This document shows, one piece after another, positions 9,393 to 21,100 of a stretch of 64,000 nt of DNA. The notes under the pieces are model-generated. The model saw only the letters and a program-made list of their open reading frames with translations, had not been told where the DNA came from and searched no databases. Origin of the DNA: Molossus alvarezi. Taxonomy: Eukaryota > Chordata > Mammalia > Chiroptera > Molossidae. The DNA lies in assembly GCA_037176705.1 (NCBI GenBank), contig JBAWUJ010000110.1, forward strand, positions 124,001 through 188,000. Reading direction: 5' to 3'. The stretch's first letter is position 1, and every line of letters starts with the position of its first letter. The position numbers were made by a program, and so were the translations under genes.

Positions 9393-9434
9393 GCTAAGCA
9401 GGGTCTGGCCTGGTTTGTACTTGGATGTGAGACC
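9393..9434 (+). pseudogene. Truncated 5S rRNA fragment (nt 51-92) at array boundary
   Basis: From GCTAAGCAGGG to GTGAGACC the sequence matches 5S nucleotides 51-92 at 38 of 42 positions against this array. Against human 5S only three differ (G64T, A74T, G86T). It keeps T at position 69, where all 16 array genes have C, so it seems to come from another 5S source. It is fused to the 5S spacer on the left and to satellite on the right, and lacks both ends of the gene. Box A is partial, and Box C is damaged at position 86. Confidence 0.85.
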
Positions 9435-11394
9435 ATTTCAATTACTTACACACTAAGTTTGCCGAGGGTGCAGGGCATACTTTCCGTTGGAGTGTTAGAC
9501 AGTGTTGTAAGTAAATGCAGGTGTCTGCCATCTTTCCTATGTGATAGGAAAAGTCAACCTGTATTAGTTGATGAGGCAGCTTTTCAACATACTACTTTTA
9601 CCCTTGGATATGTGTTGTTTGCCTGGAAGTGTCTAGGAGTCATCTTGATATCCAATAACTGCTGGGCTGCAGAAATCAAACACATTGGTTTGGGCAACAT
9701 TCAGGCCATGGAAATCTATACCCTATTCAGTTCTACATACATTCTTTAAAGTTGTTACCGAATGAATCAGTGTCAATCTTGGATCCTGCATACATTTCAC
9801 TGTTTGGACCGATTTCCTCAAATCACATAAGGAGTCGATACCTGTTTTCTCCTGAGAATTCAAAGTGAATACTTTCCATCATTGTGAAATGCTGGAATTG
9901 TACCTTGTTCATGCCTGTAATCTCCTGAACCTTCTTTATAATTCCCTGTGACAAATTCTGCCTATTTCTTGATAACTGACAAGTAATCAATCCTCTTATT
10001 CAAGCCATTATAACAAAAAAGTGATCAATTGAAAAGAGGGAGTGTCAGTCTTTGAACAATGGTCATGGATTCACTTGTTTCAGGTCTCTTTCCCCGAAGA
10101 ACCTATGGGAATACACTGGCATAGTCAAAAGTGTTCATGACTGGTGTTCTTTCTGTGCAGAATAATATAATAACATTCAGTTCAAGAGCAGAATGCAAAC
10201 CTTAATACTGTTGCAGTGTCCAATTGACTGTTTAGTGGCTCTCTCTTCTAAGAACTGTGTTCCAATAGACAACCTTCTTCAGATAATATCCAAATATTGA
10301 GTAAAAGGTTCTAGGACTATAGCCAGTTCACACGTCCTGGAACCACCACTGTTGTACTGTTTTTCAGATTTCGTGTTCTTAGCACAGTTGTGGAAAGTAT
10401 TGATTTAAGGTAATGTGGCAACCTAACTGTTGATAGGTCCTTAGACATACTTTTCACTCTAGTTTGTTTGTAGGACAGTGTATACAAACCTAACCTATTC
10501 CAAATGAACTGTGTGAGAATTCTTCACTTCATTTGCACAAAAGTCACTTCCATTAAACCTAGAGCGTGAGGCTCCTCAAAGCATATGTTGTTTTGGTTAA
10601 GTGTTTAAGAAATGTCCATTTGTGAAGGTGGAATCACACTTAAACTTAGGAGTGTAAGTTTCTTTCTCTTGTTCCAGACAAAGAGACACAAGACTTGCTG
10701 GTGCAGTCTTGGATATACTGAATTCTGGGCAAAACTCTGTGAAAGCTAGAGCTCACATTCACTCAGTGGCATGTTTTTCCTTGGGAAGTTAAGTACCTTT
10801 TCAGGGAAAGTGTGAACAACCATGTTCTAGTCAAACAACTGTTAGAATGATTGAATATTTCCATTTGGGTTAGGTTAATACACAGATCTTGAGTAACATG
10901 AACACTTTCAGGTACACTCTCCTCGTTTTGTGGAGAGATCCAGTCATATCATGGAAAGAACAACTAGGACAGAGCACACTTATGTGTAGGATCCAACGTT
11001 ATCCCTTTTTGTGTTCTGTGTTGATCATGGTTTCAAAGATTGGATCGTATTGCAGCCCATTTTTGCAGGCGATACTTGGGGAAAGTTTGGTTTCTGCTGT
11101 AGCAGTTGGTTTCGCATGATTCTTACTCAGAACAGTGAACCAACATATGGTCAAGACTGAATCAATGGAAAGATTGATAACTACTGGTGTTACACATGTG
11201 CATTCTTGAAGCAGTGAAACTGAACACATGTAAAGTGATGTAGTTGAAACATTGGTTGTCTACATGCAAGGAGTAAATCCATGAATTGGAAGACACTGAC
11301 AATTCCATGGGTTTTTCACATTGAACATCACTGTGAATTAGAACAAGAGGAGTTTTCTAGAGATAATGCACTCGTACAGTGGACCTGGGTATCC
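9435..11394 (+). repeat. Satellite monomer 1 (alpha, 1960 bp)
   Basis: Complete alpha monomer directly after the 5S fragment. Its first half closely matches that of monomer 2 (both read GTTTCAGGTCTC where most others read CAAGAC). It keeps a normal length despite lying at the array edge. Confidence 0.92.
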
Positions 11395-12324
11395 ATTTCA
11401 ATGACTTACACACTAATTATGCCCGGGGTGCAGGGCATACTTTCCATTGGAGTTTGAAACAATGTTGTACGTAAATTCAGTTGTCTGCCTTCTTTCCTAT
11501 GTGACAAGAAAAGTCAACCTGTACTAGTTGATGAGGCAGCTTTTCAACATACTACGTTTTAGCCTTGGATATGTCTTGTTTGCCTGGAAGTGTCTAGAGG
11601 TCATCTTGATATCCAATAAATGCTGGGCTGCAGAAATCAAACACATTGGTTAGGGCAACATTCAGGTCATGGAAATCTATACAATATTCAGTTCTACATA
11701 CATTCTTTAAAGTTGTTACCGAATGAATCAGTGTCATTCTTGGATCCTGCATACATTTCACTGTTTGTACCGATTTCCTCAAAAAACTTAAGGAGTAGAT
11801 ACCTGTTTTCTCCTGAGAATTCAAAGTAAACACTTTCCATCATTGTGAAATGCTGGAATTGTACCTTGTTCATGAATGGAATCTCCTGAACCTATGTTTA
11901 TAATTCCCTGTGACATATTCAGCCCATTTCTTGATAACTGACAAGTAATCAATCCTCTTATTCAAGCCATTATAACAAAAAAGTGATCAATTGAAAAGAG
12001 GGAGTGTCAGTCTTTGAACAATGGTCATGGATTCACTTGTTTCAGGTCTCTTTCCCCGAAGAACCTATGGGAATACACTGGCATAGTCAAAAGTGTTCAT
12101 GACTGGTGTTCTTTCTGTGCAGAATAATATAATAACATTCAGTTCAAGAGCAGAATGCAAACCTTAATACGGTTGCAGTGTCAAATTGACTGTTTAGTGG
12201 CTCTCTCTTCTAAGAACTGTGTTCCAATAGACAACCTTCTTCAGATAATATCCAAATATTGAGTAAAAGGTTCTAGGGCTATAGCCAGTTCACACGTCCT
12301 GGAACCACCACTGTTGTACTGTTT

Positions 12325-12340
12325 TTCAGATTTCGTGTTC
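12325..12340. repeat. L1-A target-site duplication, left copy
   Basis: TTCAGATTTCGTGTTC next to the poly(A) end of L1-A pairs with 18163-18178. The two copies differ at their second base and at the ninth base (T here, A on the right). The span may be a base or two shorter. Confidence 0.75.
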
Positions 12341-12589
12341 CTATTTTTTTTATTTTTATTTTGTCACTGATATTTTACCTTTTTACCCCATTGTCACCCC
12401 CACCCTACCCCCCCTCCACCCTTTCCCCGGCTTAGTTGTCCATGTCCATTGGTCATGCATACTTGCATATAAGTTCTGTGGTTTATCTCTTCCCACCCCC
12501 CCACCCCCTTCCCCTCTTCTGAGGGATGTCAGTCCGTGCCCTAGTTCCATGTGTCTGGGTCTACTGTATTCCTCAGACTGTTATGTTCA
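12341..12589 (-). other. L1-A 3' UTR and poly(A) tail
   Basis: After the ORF2 stop the sense strand has G-rich polypurine blocks (C-rich on the + strand near 12400-12430 and 12490-12515), as in mammalian L1 3' UTRs, then an A-rich tail with T insertions. Confidence 0.85.
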
Positions 12590-15500
12590 TTATATTCCGT
12601 ATATAAGTGAGATCATGTGGTATTTGTCTTTTTCTGCTTGGCTTCTTTCACTTAGGATAATACTTTCCAGGTCCCTCCATGTCGTCTCAAAGGATAAGAG
12701 ATCTTTCTTTCTTACCGCTGCATAGTACTCCATTGTGTATATGTACCACAGCTTTTTTATCCATTCATCTACTGGTGGACACTTGGGCTGTTTCCAGATC
12801 TTAGCTATTGTAAATAGTGCTGCTATGAACATGGGGGTACATATATTCTTCCTGATTGGTGTTTCAGGCTTCTTAGGGTATATTCCCAGCAGTGGGATCA
12901 CTGGGTCAAATGGAAGTTCAATTTTTAATTTCTTGAGGTAGCACCATATTGTTTTCCATAGCGGCTGCACCAGTCTGCATTCCCACCAGCAGTGTATTAG
13001 AGTCCCCTTTTCTCCACACCCTCACCAACACTTGTTGTTTGATGATTTGTTGATGGCGGCCATTCTGACAGGTGTGAGGTGATACCTCATTGTTGTTTTA
13101 ATTTGCATCTCTCTGATGATTATTGATGTTGAGCATTTCTTCATATGTCTCTTGGCCATTTGTATGTCCTGTTTGGAGAGGTGTCTATTCAGCTCCTCTG
13201 CCCATTTTTTAATTGGGTTCTTAGTCTTCCTTTTGTGGAGTTGTATGAGCACTCTATATATACTGGAAATTAACCCCTTATCTGATACATCATTGGCAAT
13301 GATGTTCCCCATACAGTGGGTTGCCTTTCCATTTTGATGATTGTTTCTTTTGCTGTGCAGAAGCTTTTGAGTTTGATGTAGTCCCATGTGTTCATTTTCT
13401 CCTTTATTTCTGTTGCCTTAGGTGATGTATCAGTGAAAATTCTGCTCCGTATGATGTCCGAAATTTTGTTGCCTACATTTTCTTCTAGAATTTTTATGGA
13501 TTCACGGGTCACATTTAAGTCTTTTATCCATTTTGAGTTTATTTTTGTGTATGGTGTAAGTTGATGGTCTAGTTTCATTTTTTTGCATGTAGCTGTCCAA
13601 TTTTCCCAACACCATTTATTAAAGAGGCTGTCTTTACTCCACTGTATGCTCTTGCCACCTTTGTCAAATATTAATTGAGCGTATTGCCTTGGGTCCATTT
13701 CTGGGTTTTCAGTTCTGTTCCACTGGTCTATATGCCTGTTCTTGTGCCAGTACCAGGCTGTTTTTGTTACAGTTGCTTTGTAGTATAACCTGATATCTGG
13801 TATTGTGATCCCTCCAACTTTGTTCTTCTTTTCAAGATTGCTGTGGCTATTCGGGGTCTTTTTTGGTTCCATATGAACTTTTGAAGTATTTGTTCTTGTT
13901 TTGTGAAATATGTCATTGGTATTTTGATGGGGATTGCATTGAATCTATAGATTGCTTTGGGTAGTATGGACATTTTAATGATGTTAATTTTCCAATCCAT
14001 GAACAGGGTATGTGCTTCCACTTTTTTATATCTTCCTCTATTTCTTTTTTCAATGACCTGTAGTTTTCTGCAAATAGGTCCTTTACTTCTTTGGTTAAGT
14101 TTATTCCTAGGTATCGTAATTTTTTTGGAGCGATGGTAAATGGGATTGTTTTTTCAGTTTCTCTTTCTGTGAGTTCATCATTGATGTACAAGAATGCCAT
14201 TGATTTCTTGATGTTAATTTTGTATCCTGCTACTTTGCCAAATTCATTTATTAAGTCTAATAGATTTTTGATGGAGTCTTTAGGGTTTTCTATGTACAAT
14301 ATCATGTCATCTGCAAATAATGACAGTTTTACTTCCTCCTTTCCAATTTGGATCCCTTTTATTTTTTCTTCATGTCTGATTCCTGTGGCTAAGACTTCCA
14401 GTACAATGTTAAATAAGAGTGGCCAAAGTGGACATCCCTGTCTTGTTCCTGTTCTTAATGGAAATGATTTTAGTTTCTGTCCATTGAGTATGATGTTTGT
14501 TGTAGGTCTTTCATATATGGCCTTTATTATGTTGAGATATGATCCCTCTATTCCTACATTGCTGAGCGTTTTTATCAGAAATGGATGCTGGATTTTGTCG
14601 AATGGTTTTTCAGCATCTATTGATATGATCATGTGGTTTTTATTCTTCATTTTGTTTATGTGGTGTATCACGTTTATTGATTTGCGAATATTGTACCAGC
14701 CTTGCATCCCTGGAATGAATCCCACTTGGTCATGGTGAATAATTTTTTTGATGTATTTCTGGATCCGATTTGCTAGTATTTTGTTCAGGATTTTGGCGTC
14801 TATGTTCATCAGGGATATTGGCCTGTAGTTTTCTTTCTTCGTAGTGTCTTTTTCTGGTTTTGGAATTAGAATTATGTTGGCCTCATAGAACGTGTTTGGA
14901 AGTCTTCCTTCTTCTTGAATTTTTTGAAATAGTTTGAGGAGAATGGGTGTTAGTTCTTTTTTGAATGTTCGGTAAAACTCCCCCGTGAAACCATCTGGGC
15001 CTGGGCTTTTGTTTGCTGGGTGAGTCTTGATTACCTCTTCAATTTCCTTAGTTGTTATTGGTCTGTTCAAGTTTTCTATCTCTTCCGGGAATAGTTTTGG
15101 GAGACTGTGTGTTTCTTGAAATTTATCCATTTCGCTGAGATTGTCGAATTTGTTGCCATATAGTTGTTCATAGTAGTTGTTAACGATCTTTTGTATTTCC
15201 GTGGTGTTGGTTGTTACTTCTCCTCTTTCATTTCTGATTTTGTGTATTTGGGTTCTCTCTCTTTGTTTCTTGGTGAATCTAGCTAAGGGTCCATCTATCT
15301 TGTTTATCTTTTCAAAAAACCAGCTCTTTGTTTCATTGATCCTTTGAATTGTTTTTTTGGTCTCTATGTCATTTATTTCTGCTCTGATCTTTACTATTTC
15401 CTTCCTTCTACTTGCTCTGGGGTTTTCTTTTTGTTTGCTTTCTAATTCTTTAAGTTGTGAGGTTAGACAGTCAATTAGAAATTTTTCTTGTTTTCTGAGG

Positions 15501-16411
15501 TAGGCCTGTAGTGCTATGAACTTCCCTCTCAGAACTGCTTTCGCTGCATCCCATTGATTTTGTGTTGTTGTGTGTTCATTTTCATTGCTTTCCAGGAAGT
15601 TTTTAATTTCTTCCTTGATCTCCTCGGTGACCCATTCATTGTTTAATAACATGCTATTTAGCCTCTATGTGTTGAAATGTCTTTGCATGTTCTTGTTGCC
15701 ATTGATTTCTAGTTTCATGCCATTGTGATCTGAGAAGATGCTTGATATGATTTCAATCTTCTTGAACTTGTAGAGATTTAGTTTGTGTCCTATCATGTGG
15801 TCTATCTTTGAGAATGTCCCATGTGCACTTGAGAAGAATGTGTATTCTGTAGTTTTGGGGTGTAATTCTCTGTAGATATCTATTAAATCCATTTGGTCTA
15901 GTGCTTCATTTAGAGTCTCTGTTTCCTTGCTAATTTTTTGCCTAGAGGATCTATCCAGTGCTGTCAACGGGGTGTTGAAGTCCCCTGCTATGATTGTATT
16001 GTTGTCGATTTCTCCTTGGAAGTCCTCCAGGAGATTTTTAATATATTTTGGTGCTCCTATATTGGGTGCATATATGTTTATCAAGGTTATTTCTTCCTGT
16101 TGGATAGATCCTTTCAATATTATGTAGTGGCCGTCTTTGTCTCTAGTTATGGTCTTCATTTTGAAATCTATTTTATCAGATATGAGAATTGCTACCCCAG
16201 CTTTTTTTTGCTTTCCATTTGCTTGGAAAATTTTTTTCCATCCCTTCACTTTCAACCGATGTGAGTCTTTTTTTGAGAGGTGGGTCTCTTGTAAACAACA
16301 TATAGATGAGTCATGCTTTCTTATCCAATCAGCTACTCTGTGTCTCTTTATGGGAGCATTCAATCCATTTACGTTTAAGGTGATTATTGATATGTACTTA
16401 TTTATTGCCAT
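12590..16411 (-). pseudogene. L1-A ORF2 (endonuclease/reverse transcriptase), disrupted
   Basis: ORF2p nicks target DNA and primes reverse transcription from it. The endonuclease domain (16411-15665) is open and keeps LNVNGLN, QETHL, AGDFNTPL and SDHNGM. The RT domain (15652-13913) keeps the FADD catalytic site (14306-14317); the GTRQGCPL motif is followed by W where family members have S. The two parts are in one frame, split by TAG at 15665-15667. Downstream pieces at 14021-13767, 13872-13270, 13387-13022 and 12970-12590 show three frameshifts (near 14000, 13820 and 13310) and a further in-frame stop at 13022-13024, which replaces an Arg codon by CpG decay just before the zinc-knuckle cysteines. 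It cannot make full-length ORF2p. Confidence 0.93.
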
Positions 16412-16456
16412 TTTTGTTTAGTGTGGTTCTATTTTTCTTCCCATTTCTACTGCTAA

Positions 16457-17352
16457 TTACAGCAGTCCTTTTAACATTTCTTGCAGTGCTGGTTTGGTGC
16501 TAATGTATTCCCTTAGCCTTTTTTTGTCTGGGAAGCTCTTTATTTGATCTTCTATTTTGAATGATAGCCTTGCTGGGTAGAGTAGTCTTGGATTCAGATT
16601 CTTGTTTTTCATGACTTTGATTACTTCATGCCATTCTCTTCTGGCCTGTAGTGTTTCTTGTGAGAAGTCAGCTGAGAGCCTTATGGGGTTTCCTTTGTAG
16701 GTAACCTGTTGCTTATCTCTTGCTGCTTTTAGGATTCTCTCTTTGTCTTTAATTTGTGGCATTTTAATTACTATGTGTCTTGGAGTGGGCCTGTTTGGGT
16801 TTTTCTTACTTGGGACTCTCTGTGCTTCTTGAACTTGAATGCCTTCTTCCTTCACCAAATTAGGGAAGTTTTCTCTCACTATTTTTTCGAATATATTCTC
16901 TATCCCTTGCTCCTTTTCTTCTTCTTCAGGGACTCCTATGATGCGAATATTATTACGTTTCCAGTTGTCCCATAGTTCTCTTAAGCTATCTTCCTGTTTT
17001 TTAATAGTTTTTTTCCTTTTTTTTTTCTGATTGGTTGATTTTTTTCTACCCTGTCTTCTAATTCACTGATCCGGTCCTCAGCTTCCCCTACTCTGCTTTT
17101 TAAACCTTCCAATGTGTTTTTCATTTCGGATATGTCATTTTTTATCTCTTCTTGTTGGTTTTTAATTTCCATTTGGCTTATTTTCAGTGTCTCTATGTCC
17201 TTACTCATGCTGTTCAGCTTCCTCAAGATCATGGCTCTGAATTCTAGCTCTGTTAACATGCCTAATTGCTCCACATTGATCTCATCTTCGGTGGAGGTGT
17301 CTTGCTCTTTCATTTGGCTTCTGTTTCTGTGTTTCACCATTTTGGCTATCAC
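16457..17352 (-). pseudogene. L1-A ORF1 (RNA-binding chaperone), frameshifted
   Basis: L1 ORF1p is a trimeric RNA-binding protein that coats L1 RNA. The first piece (17352-16981, 123 codons) holds the N-terminal segment and a heptad-rich coiled coil (around ISQMEIKNQQEEIKNDISEM). The second piece (16879-16457, 140 codons) holds the end of the RRM and the C-terminal domain, with RRKEW-like and YPARLSF motifs typical of the family. The pieces are in different frames. An A10 run on the sense strand (17017-17026) is the likely slip site. ORF2 starts 45 nt after the ORF1 stop. Confidence 0.9.
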
Positions 17353-18162
17353 TGAGGGCTTTGGAGCCTGTCAAGTTCTCCCTGTGGGTGTTGGTTTTCT
17401 GCTGTTTGTGGCTCCCTCTCCTGTGTCTAGATGAGCGAGGGAGGACCCACGTTGAACACCACTGTCAAGTCTTACTTTCCTGGTTAAAGTTGCCAGCCCA
17501 GGAAACGTACTGTTATCCTCTAGCTTTTTGCCTGGAGGCTAGCAGTCTAGGTTAGTTGATGAGTTTTGGGTTGTCAGTTGATTGAAAATCTCCCTCTGGT
17601 GCTCAGCCAAGGGGCTTTCACGAGGGTGGGGCAGATGCTGCTTGTTAGTGAGCCTCAATTAACACTTCAATGGCCCACAGGGTGGGGTTGGATCCCCGAG
17701 GGAGGGGCTGCTGCCTCTCCCCAGAGCCCTGGGAAGAAGCAATGTGGCCACCATCCTGAGTGGCTGTACTCAGCCAAAGCTCTGAGCGCCCTCCAAACCC
17801 CGAGTGTCCCGACACAGTTCCAGTCCAGTCTGCCCTCCCTCCGCAGGAGCCCAAGGTGAGTGGTTGTGGCTGTTTTAGCCTCTGTCCCGGCTCTGCGCTG
17901 TGGGGCCGCCTGGGAGTGTAACCCGCGATCGCCGCTTATAGCTAAGGCCTCTGCCGAGCTGCCGACCGTGGGCTCCCAGCCCCGTCTCGCGCCTTTGCAA
18001 GCCAACTGGGATGGAGTCAGTGTCCCTCGTTGTATGGTCCTCGCAAGCTGCTTTTCTGTAGGTTTTTCCTGTCAATTTGTCTATGTTATAGTTGTAATTC
18101 CAGTTTGGTTCGGGGAGATGGTCTGTGTAGCTCCGTTCACTCCGCCGCCATTTTTTCTTTCT
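17353..18162 (-). promoter_or_regulatory. L1-A 5' UTR with YY1-type site
   Basis: This 0.8-kb segment precedes ORF1 on the - strand and is GC- and CpG-richer than the rest of the element. Close to its 5' end, on the - strand, lies AAAATGGCGGC (18144-18154), a good match to the YY1 motif that positions transcription starts in other mammalian L1s. It is expected to be an internal Pol II promoter. No convincing ORF of its own was recognised here. Confidence 0.7.
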
Positions 18163-18178
18163 CTCAGATTACGTGTTC
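18163..18178. repeat. L1-A target-site duplication, right copy
   Basis: CTCAGATTACGTGTTC next to the 5' end of L1-A. The A in GATTACG is the state typical of beta monomers, whereas the left copy has the alpha-type T. Confidence 0.75.
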
Positions 18179-19811
18179 TTAGCACAGTTGTGGAAAGTAT
18201 TGATTTAGGGTAACGTGGCAAACTAACTTTTGATAGGTCCTTAGACATACTTTTCACTCTAGTTTGTTTGTAGAAGAGCGTATACAAACCAAAATTATTC
18301 CAAATGAACTGTGTTAGAACTCTTCAATTCAGTTGCACAAAAGTCACTTCCATGAAGCCTAGAGCGTGAGGCTCCTCAAAGCATATGTTGTTTTGGTTAA
18401 GTGTTTAACAAATGGCCATTTGTAAAGGTGGAATCAACTTAAACTTAGGAGTGCAAGTTTCTTTCTCTTGTTCCAGACAAAGAGACACAAGACTTGCTGG
18501 TGCAGTCTTGGATACACTGAATTCTGGGCAAATTTCTATGATAGACAGGGACCAAATTCACTCAGTGGAAAGTTTTTCTTGGGAAGTTAAGTACCTTTGC
18601 AGGGAAAGTGTGAACAATCATGTTCCAGTCAAACAACTGTTGGAATGATTGAATATTTCCATTTGGGTTCAGTAATGCACAGATCTTGAGTAACATGAAC
18701 ACTTTCATGTACACTCTCCTCGTTTTGTGGAGAGATAAGTCATATCATGAAAAGAACAACTAGGACAGAGCACACTTATGTGTAGAATCCAAAGTTATCC
18801 CTTTTTGTGTTCTGTGTTGTTCATGGTTTCAAAGATTGGATCGTACTGAACCCCATTTTTGAAGGCGACACTTGGAAGAAGTTTGGTTTCTGCTGTAGAA
18901 GTTTGTTTCGCATGATTCTTACTCAGAACAGTGAACCAACATATGGTCAAGACTGAATCAATGGAAAGATTGATACGTACTGGTGTTACACATGTGCATT
19001 CTTGAAGCAGTGAAACTGAACACATGTAAAGTGATGTAGTTGAAACATTGGTTGTCTACATGCAAGGAGTAAATCCATGAATTGGAAGACACTGACAATA
19101 CCATGGGTTTTTCACATTGAACATCTCTGTGATTTAGAACCAGAGGAGTTTTCTACAGAAAATGCACTTGTACAGTGGACCTGGGTATCCATTTCAATTA
19201 CTTAAACACTAATTATGCCCGGGGTGCAGGGCATACTTTCCATTGGAGTGTGAAACAGTGTTGTAAGTAAATGCAGGTGTCTGCCCTCTTTCCTATGTGA
19301 TAATAAAAGTCAACCTGTACTAGCTGATGAGGCAGCTTTTCAAAATACTACGTTTTAGCCTTGGATATGTGTTGTTTGCCTGGAAGTGTCTAAGAGTCAT
19401 CTTGATATCCAATATATGCTGGGCTGCAGAAATCAAACACATTGGTTAGGGCAACATTCAGGTCATGGAAATCTATACCCTATTCAGTTCTACATACATT
19501 CTTTAAAGTTGTTACCGAATGAATCAGTGTCATTCTTGGATCCTGCATACATTTCACTGGTTAGACCGATTTTCTCAAAAAACATAGGGAGTAGATACCT
19601 GTTTTCTCCTGAGAATTCAAAGTAAACACTGTCCATTATTTTGAAATGCTGGAATTGTACCTTGTTCATGAATGAAAACTCCTGAACCTATCTTTATATT
19701 TCCCTGTGACATATTCAGCCCATTTCTTGATAACTGACAAGTAATCAATCCTCTTATTCAAGCCATTATAACAAAAAAGTGATCAATTACAAAGAGGGAG
19801 TGTCAGTCTTT

Positions 19812-19824
19812 GAAAAATGGTCAT
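19812..19824. repeat. L1-B target-site duplication, left copy
   Basis: GAAAAATGGTCAT is identical to 21088-21100. The satellite reads straight on from the right copy. The A-rich start suits L1 endonuclease cleavage. Confidence 0.93.
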
Positions 19825-20867
19825 GCAGCCTCTTTAATAAATGGTGCTGGGAAAATTGGACAGCTACTTGCCGAAAAATGAAACTAAACCATCAACTTAC
19901 ACCCTACACCAAAATAAACTCAAAATGGACAAAAGACTTAAATGTAACTCATGAATCTATAAAAATCCTAGAGGAGACTGTGGGCAACAAAATCTCAGAC
20001 ATCATACGCAGCAGACTTTTTACTGACACATCACCTAAGGCAATAGAAACAAAGGAGAAAATGAACACATGGGACTACATCAAACTCAAAAGCTTCTGCA
20101 CAGCGAGAGATACAATCATCCAAACGGAAACGCTACCCACTGTATGGGACAGCATAATTGCCAATGATATATCAGATAAGGGGTTAATTTCCAATACATA
20201 TAGAGAGCTCATACAACTCCACAAAAGGAAGACAAAGAATCCAATTAAAAAATGGGAAGAGGAACTAAATAGACACCTCTCTAAACGGGACATACAAATG
20301 GCTAAGAGACATATGAAGAAATGTTCATCATCACTAATCATCAGAGAGATGCAAATCAAAACAACAATGAGCTATCACCTCACACCTGTCAGAATGGCCG
20401 CCATCAACAAATCATCAAACAACAAGTGTTGGCGAGGGTGTGGAGAAAAGGGGACTCTAATACACTGTTGGTGGGAATGCAGACTGGTGCAGCCACTATG
20501 GAAAACAATATGGTGTCACCTCAAAAAATTAAAAATTGATCTCCCATTTGACCCAGTGATCCCACTTCTAGGAATATACCCTACGAAGCATAAAACACCA
20601 ATCAGAAAGAATATATGTACCCCCATCTTTGTAGCAGCACGATTTACAATCGCTAAGATCTGGAAACAGCCCAAGTGCCCATCAGTAGACGAATGGATTA
20701 AAAGGCTGTGGTACATATACACAATGGAGTACTACGCAGCGGTAAGAAAGAAAGGTCTCTTATCCTTTGAGACTACATGGAGGGACCTGGAAAGTATCAT
20801 CGTAAGTGAAACAAGCCAAACAGAGAAAGACAAATTTCATATGATCTCACTGATTACTGGAATATAA
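19825..20867 (+). pseudogene. L1-B ORF2 C-terminal fragment (uninterrupted)
   Basis: About 347 codons of the ORF2p C-terminal region without a stop, ending in TAA at 20865-20867. It starts around [14 protein letters not shown] and includes the cysteine-rich zinc knuckle (20427-20480, CWRGCGEKG followed by HCWWEC). Endonuclease and reverse transcriptase are absent, so no enzyme activity is expected. The frame is open upstream into the satellite to an ATG at 19779, making a chance 362-codon chimeric ORF. Compared with L1-A it keeps the Arg codon that became a stop there. Confidence 0.9.
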
Positions 20868-21087
20868 TGAACATAACAGTTTGAGTACAATCCCCTAAGG
20901 AGTGGGGAGGTGAGAGAGGGATGAACAACAGAATTTATATGCATGTATGCATGAACAGTGGACATGGAAAACAATAGGGGGAAAGGGCAGGAAGGGAAGG
21001 GGGAGGGGGGAATCAGTGGGGGAAAAAAGGAGAATCATTTGTACAAAAATTAATCAATAAAAAAAATTAAGAAAAAAAAAAAAAAAA
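20868..21087 (+). other. L1-B 3' UTR and poly(A) tail
   Basis: The 3' UTR has a G-rich polypurine tract (about 20970-21012) able to form G-quadruplexes, as in other mammalian L1s, then AATAAA and an A-rich tail with few interruptions. Confidence 0.88.
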
Positions 21088-21100
21088 GAAAAATGGTCAT
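21088..21100. repeat. L1-B target-site duplication, right copy
   Basis: GAAAAATGGTCAT directly after the poly(A) tail, an exact match to the left copy. Confidence 0.93.

Larger units (their letters stand above)
12341..18162 (-). mobile_element. L1-A: full-length but decayed LINE-1
   Basis: A non-LTR retrotransposon of about 5.8 kb on the - strand. Read from right to left it has a GC-rich 5' UTR (about 18162-17353), ORF1 (17352-16457), a short gap, ORF2 (16411-12590), a G-rich 3' UTR and a poly(A) tail (T-rich on the + strand, about 12344-12361). Both coding regions carry stops and frameshifts, so it should not move by itself. The 5' end holds a YY1-type motif, as expected for an intact L1 5' terminus. 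The flanks show a short target-site duplication. Confidence 0.95.
11395..19190 (+). repeat. Satellite monomer 2 (alpha), split by L1-A
   Basis: Satellite at 11395-12340 and 18179-19190 makes up one monomer; the middle is the L1 at 12341-18162 with its second target-site copy. Removing L1 and one target-site copy leaves about 1.96 kb. Confidence 0.92.
19825..21087 (+). mobile_element. L1-B: 5'-truncated young LINE-1
   Basis: The last third of an L1 on the + strand: the C-terminal part of ORF2, a G-rich 3' UTR, AATAAA (21056-21061) and a poly(A) tail. A perfect 13-bp target-site duplication (GAAAAATGGTCAT) flanks it at 19812-19824 and 21088-21100. The open reading frame and perfect duplication suggest that it is younger than L1-A. 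Strong 5' truncation is the usual result of incomplete target-primed reverse transcription. Confidence 0.96.

Noticed and set aside
125..9456. Many overlapping open frames of 87-179 codons on both strands of the 5S units, and a 230-codon frame at 9057-9749
   Set aside because: They repeat with the unit, overlap the rRNA gene, are rich in Pro/Ala/Arg/Gly and exist because the GC-rich spacer has few stop codons. The 230-codon one merely runs from spacer into satellite.
12735..17434. Plus-strand open frames across L1-A (for example 14091-14738)
   Set aside because: Antisense shadows of the L1 ORF2 and ORF1 reading frames.
17566..18213. Open frames on both strands in the GC-rich part near 17.6-18.2 kb
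   Set aside because: They lie in the L1-A 5' UTR; no recognised protein and no independent gene signals.
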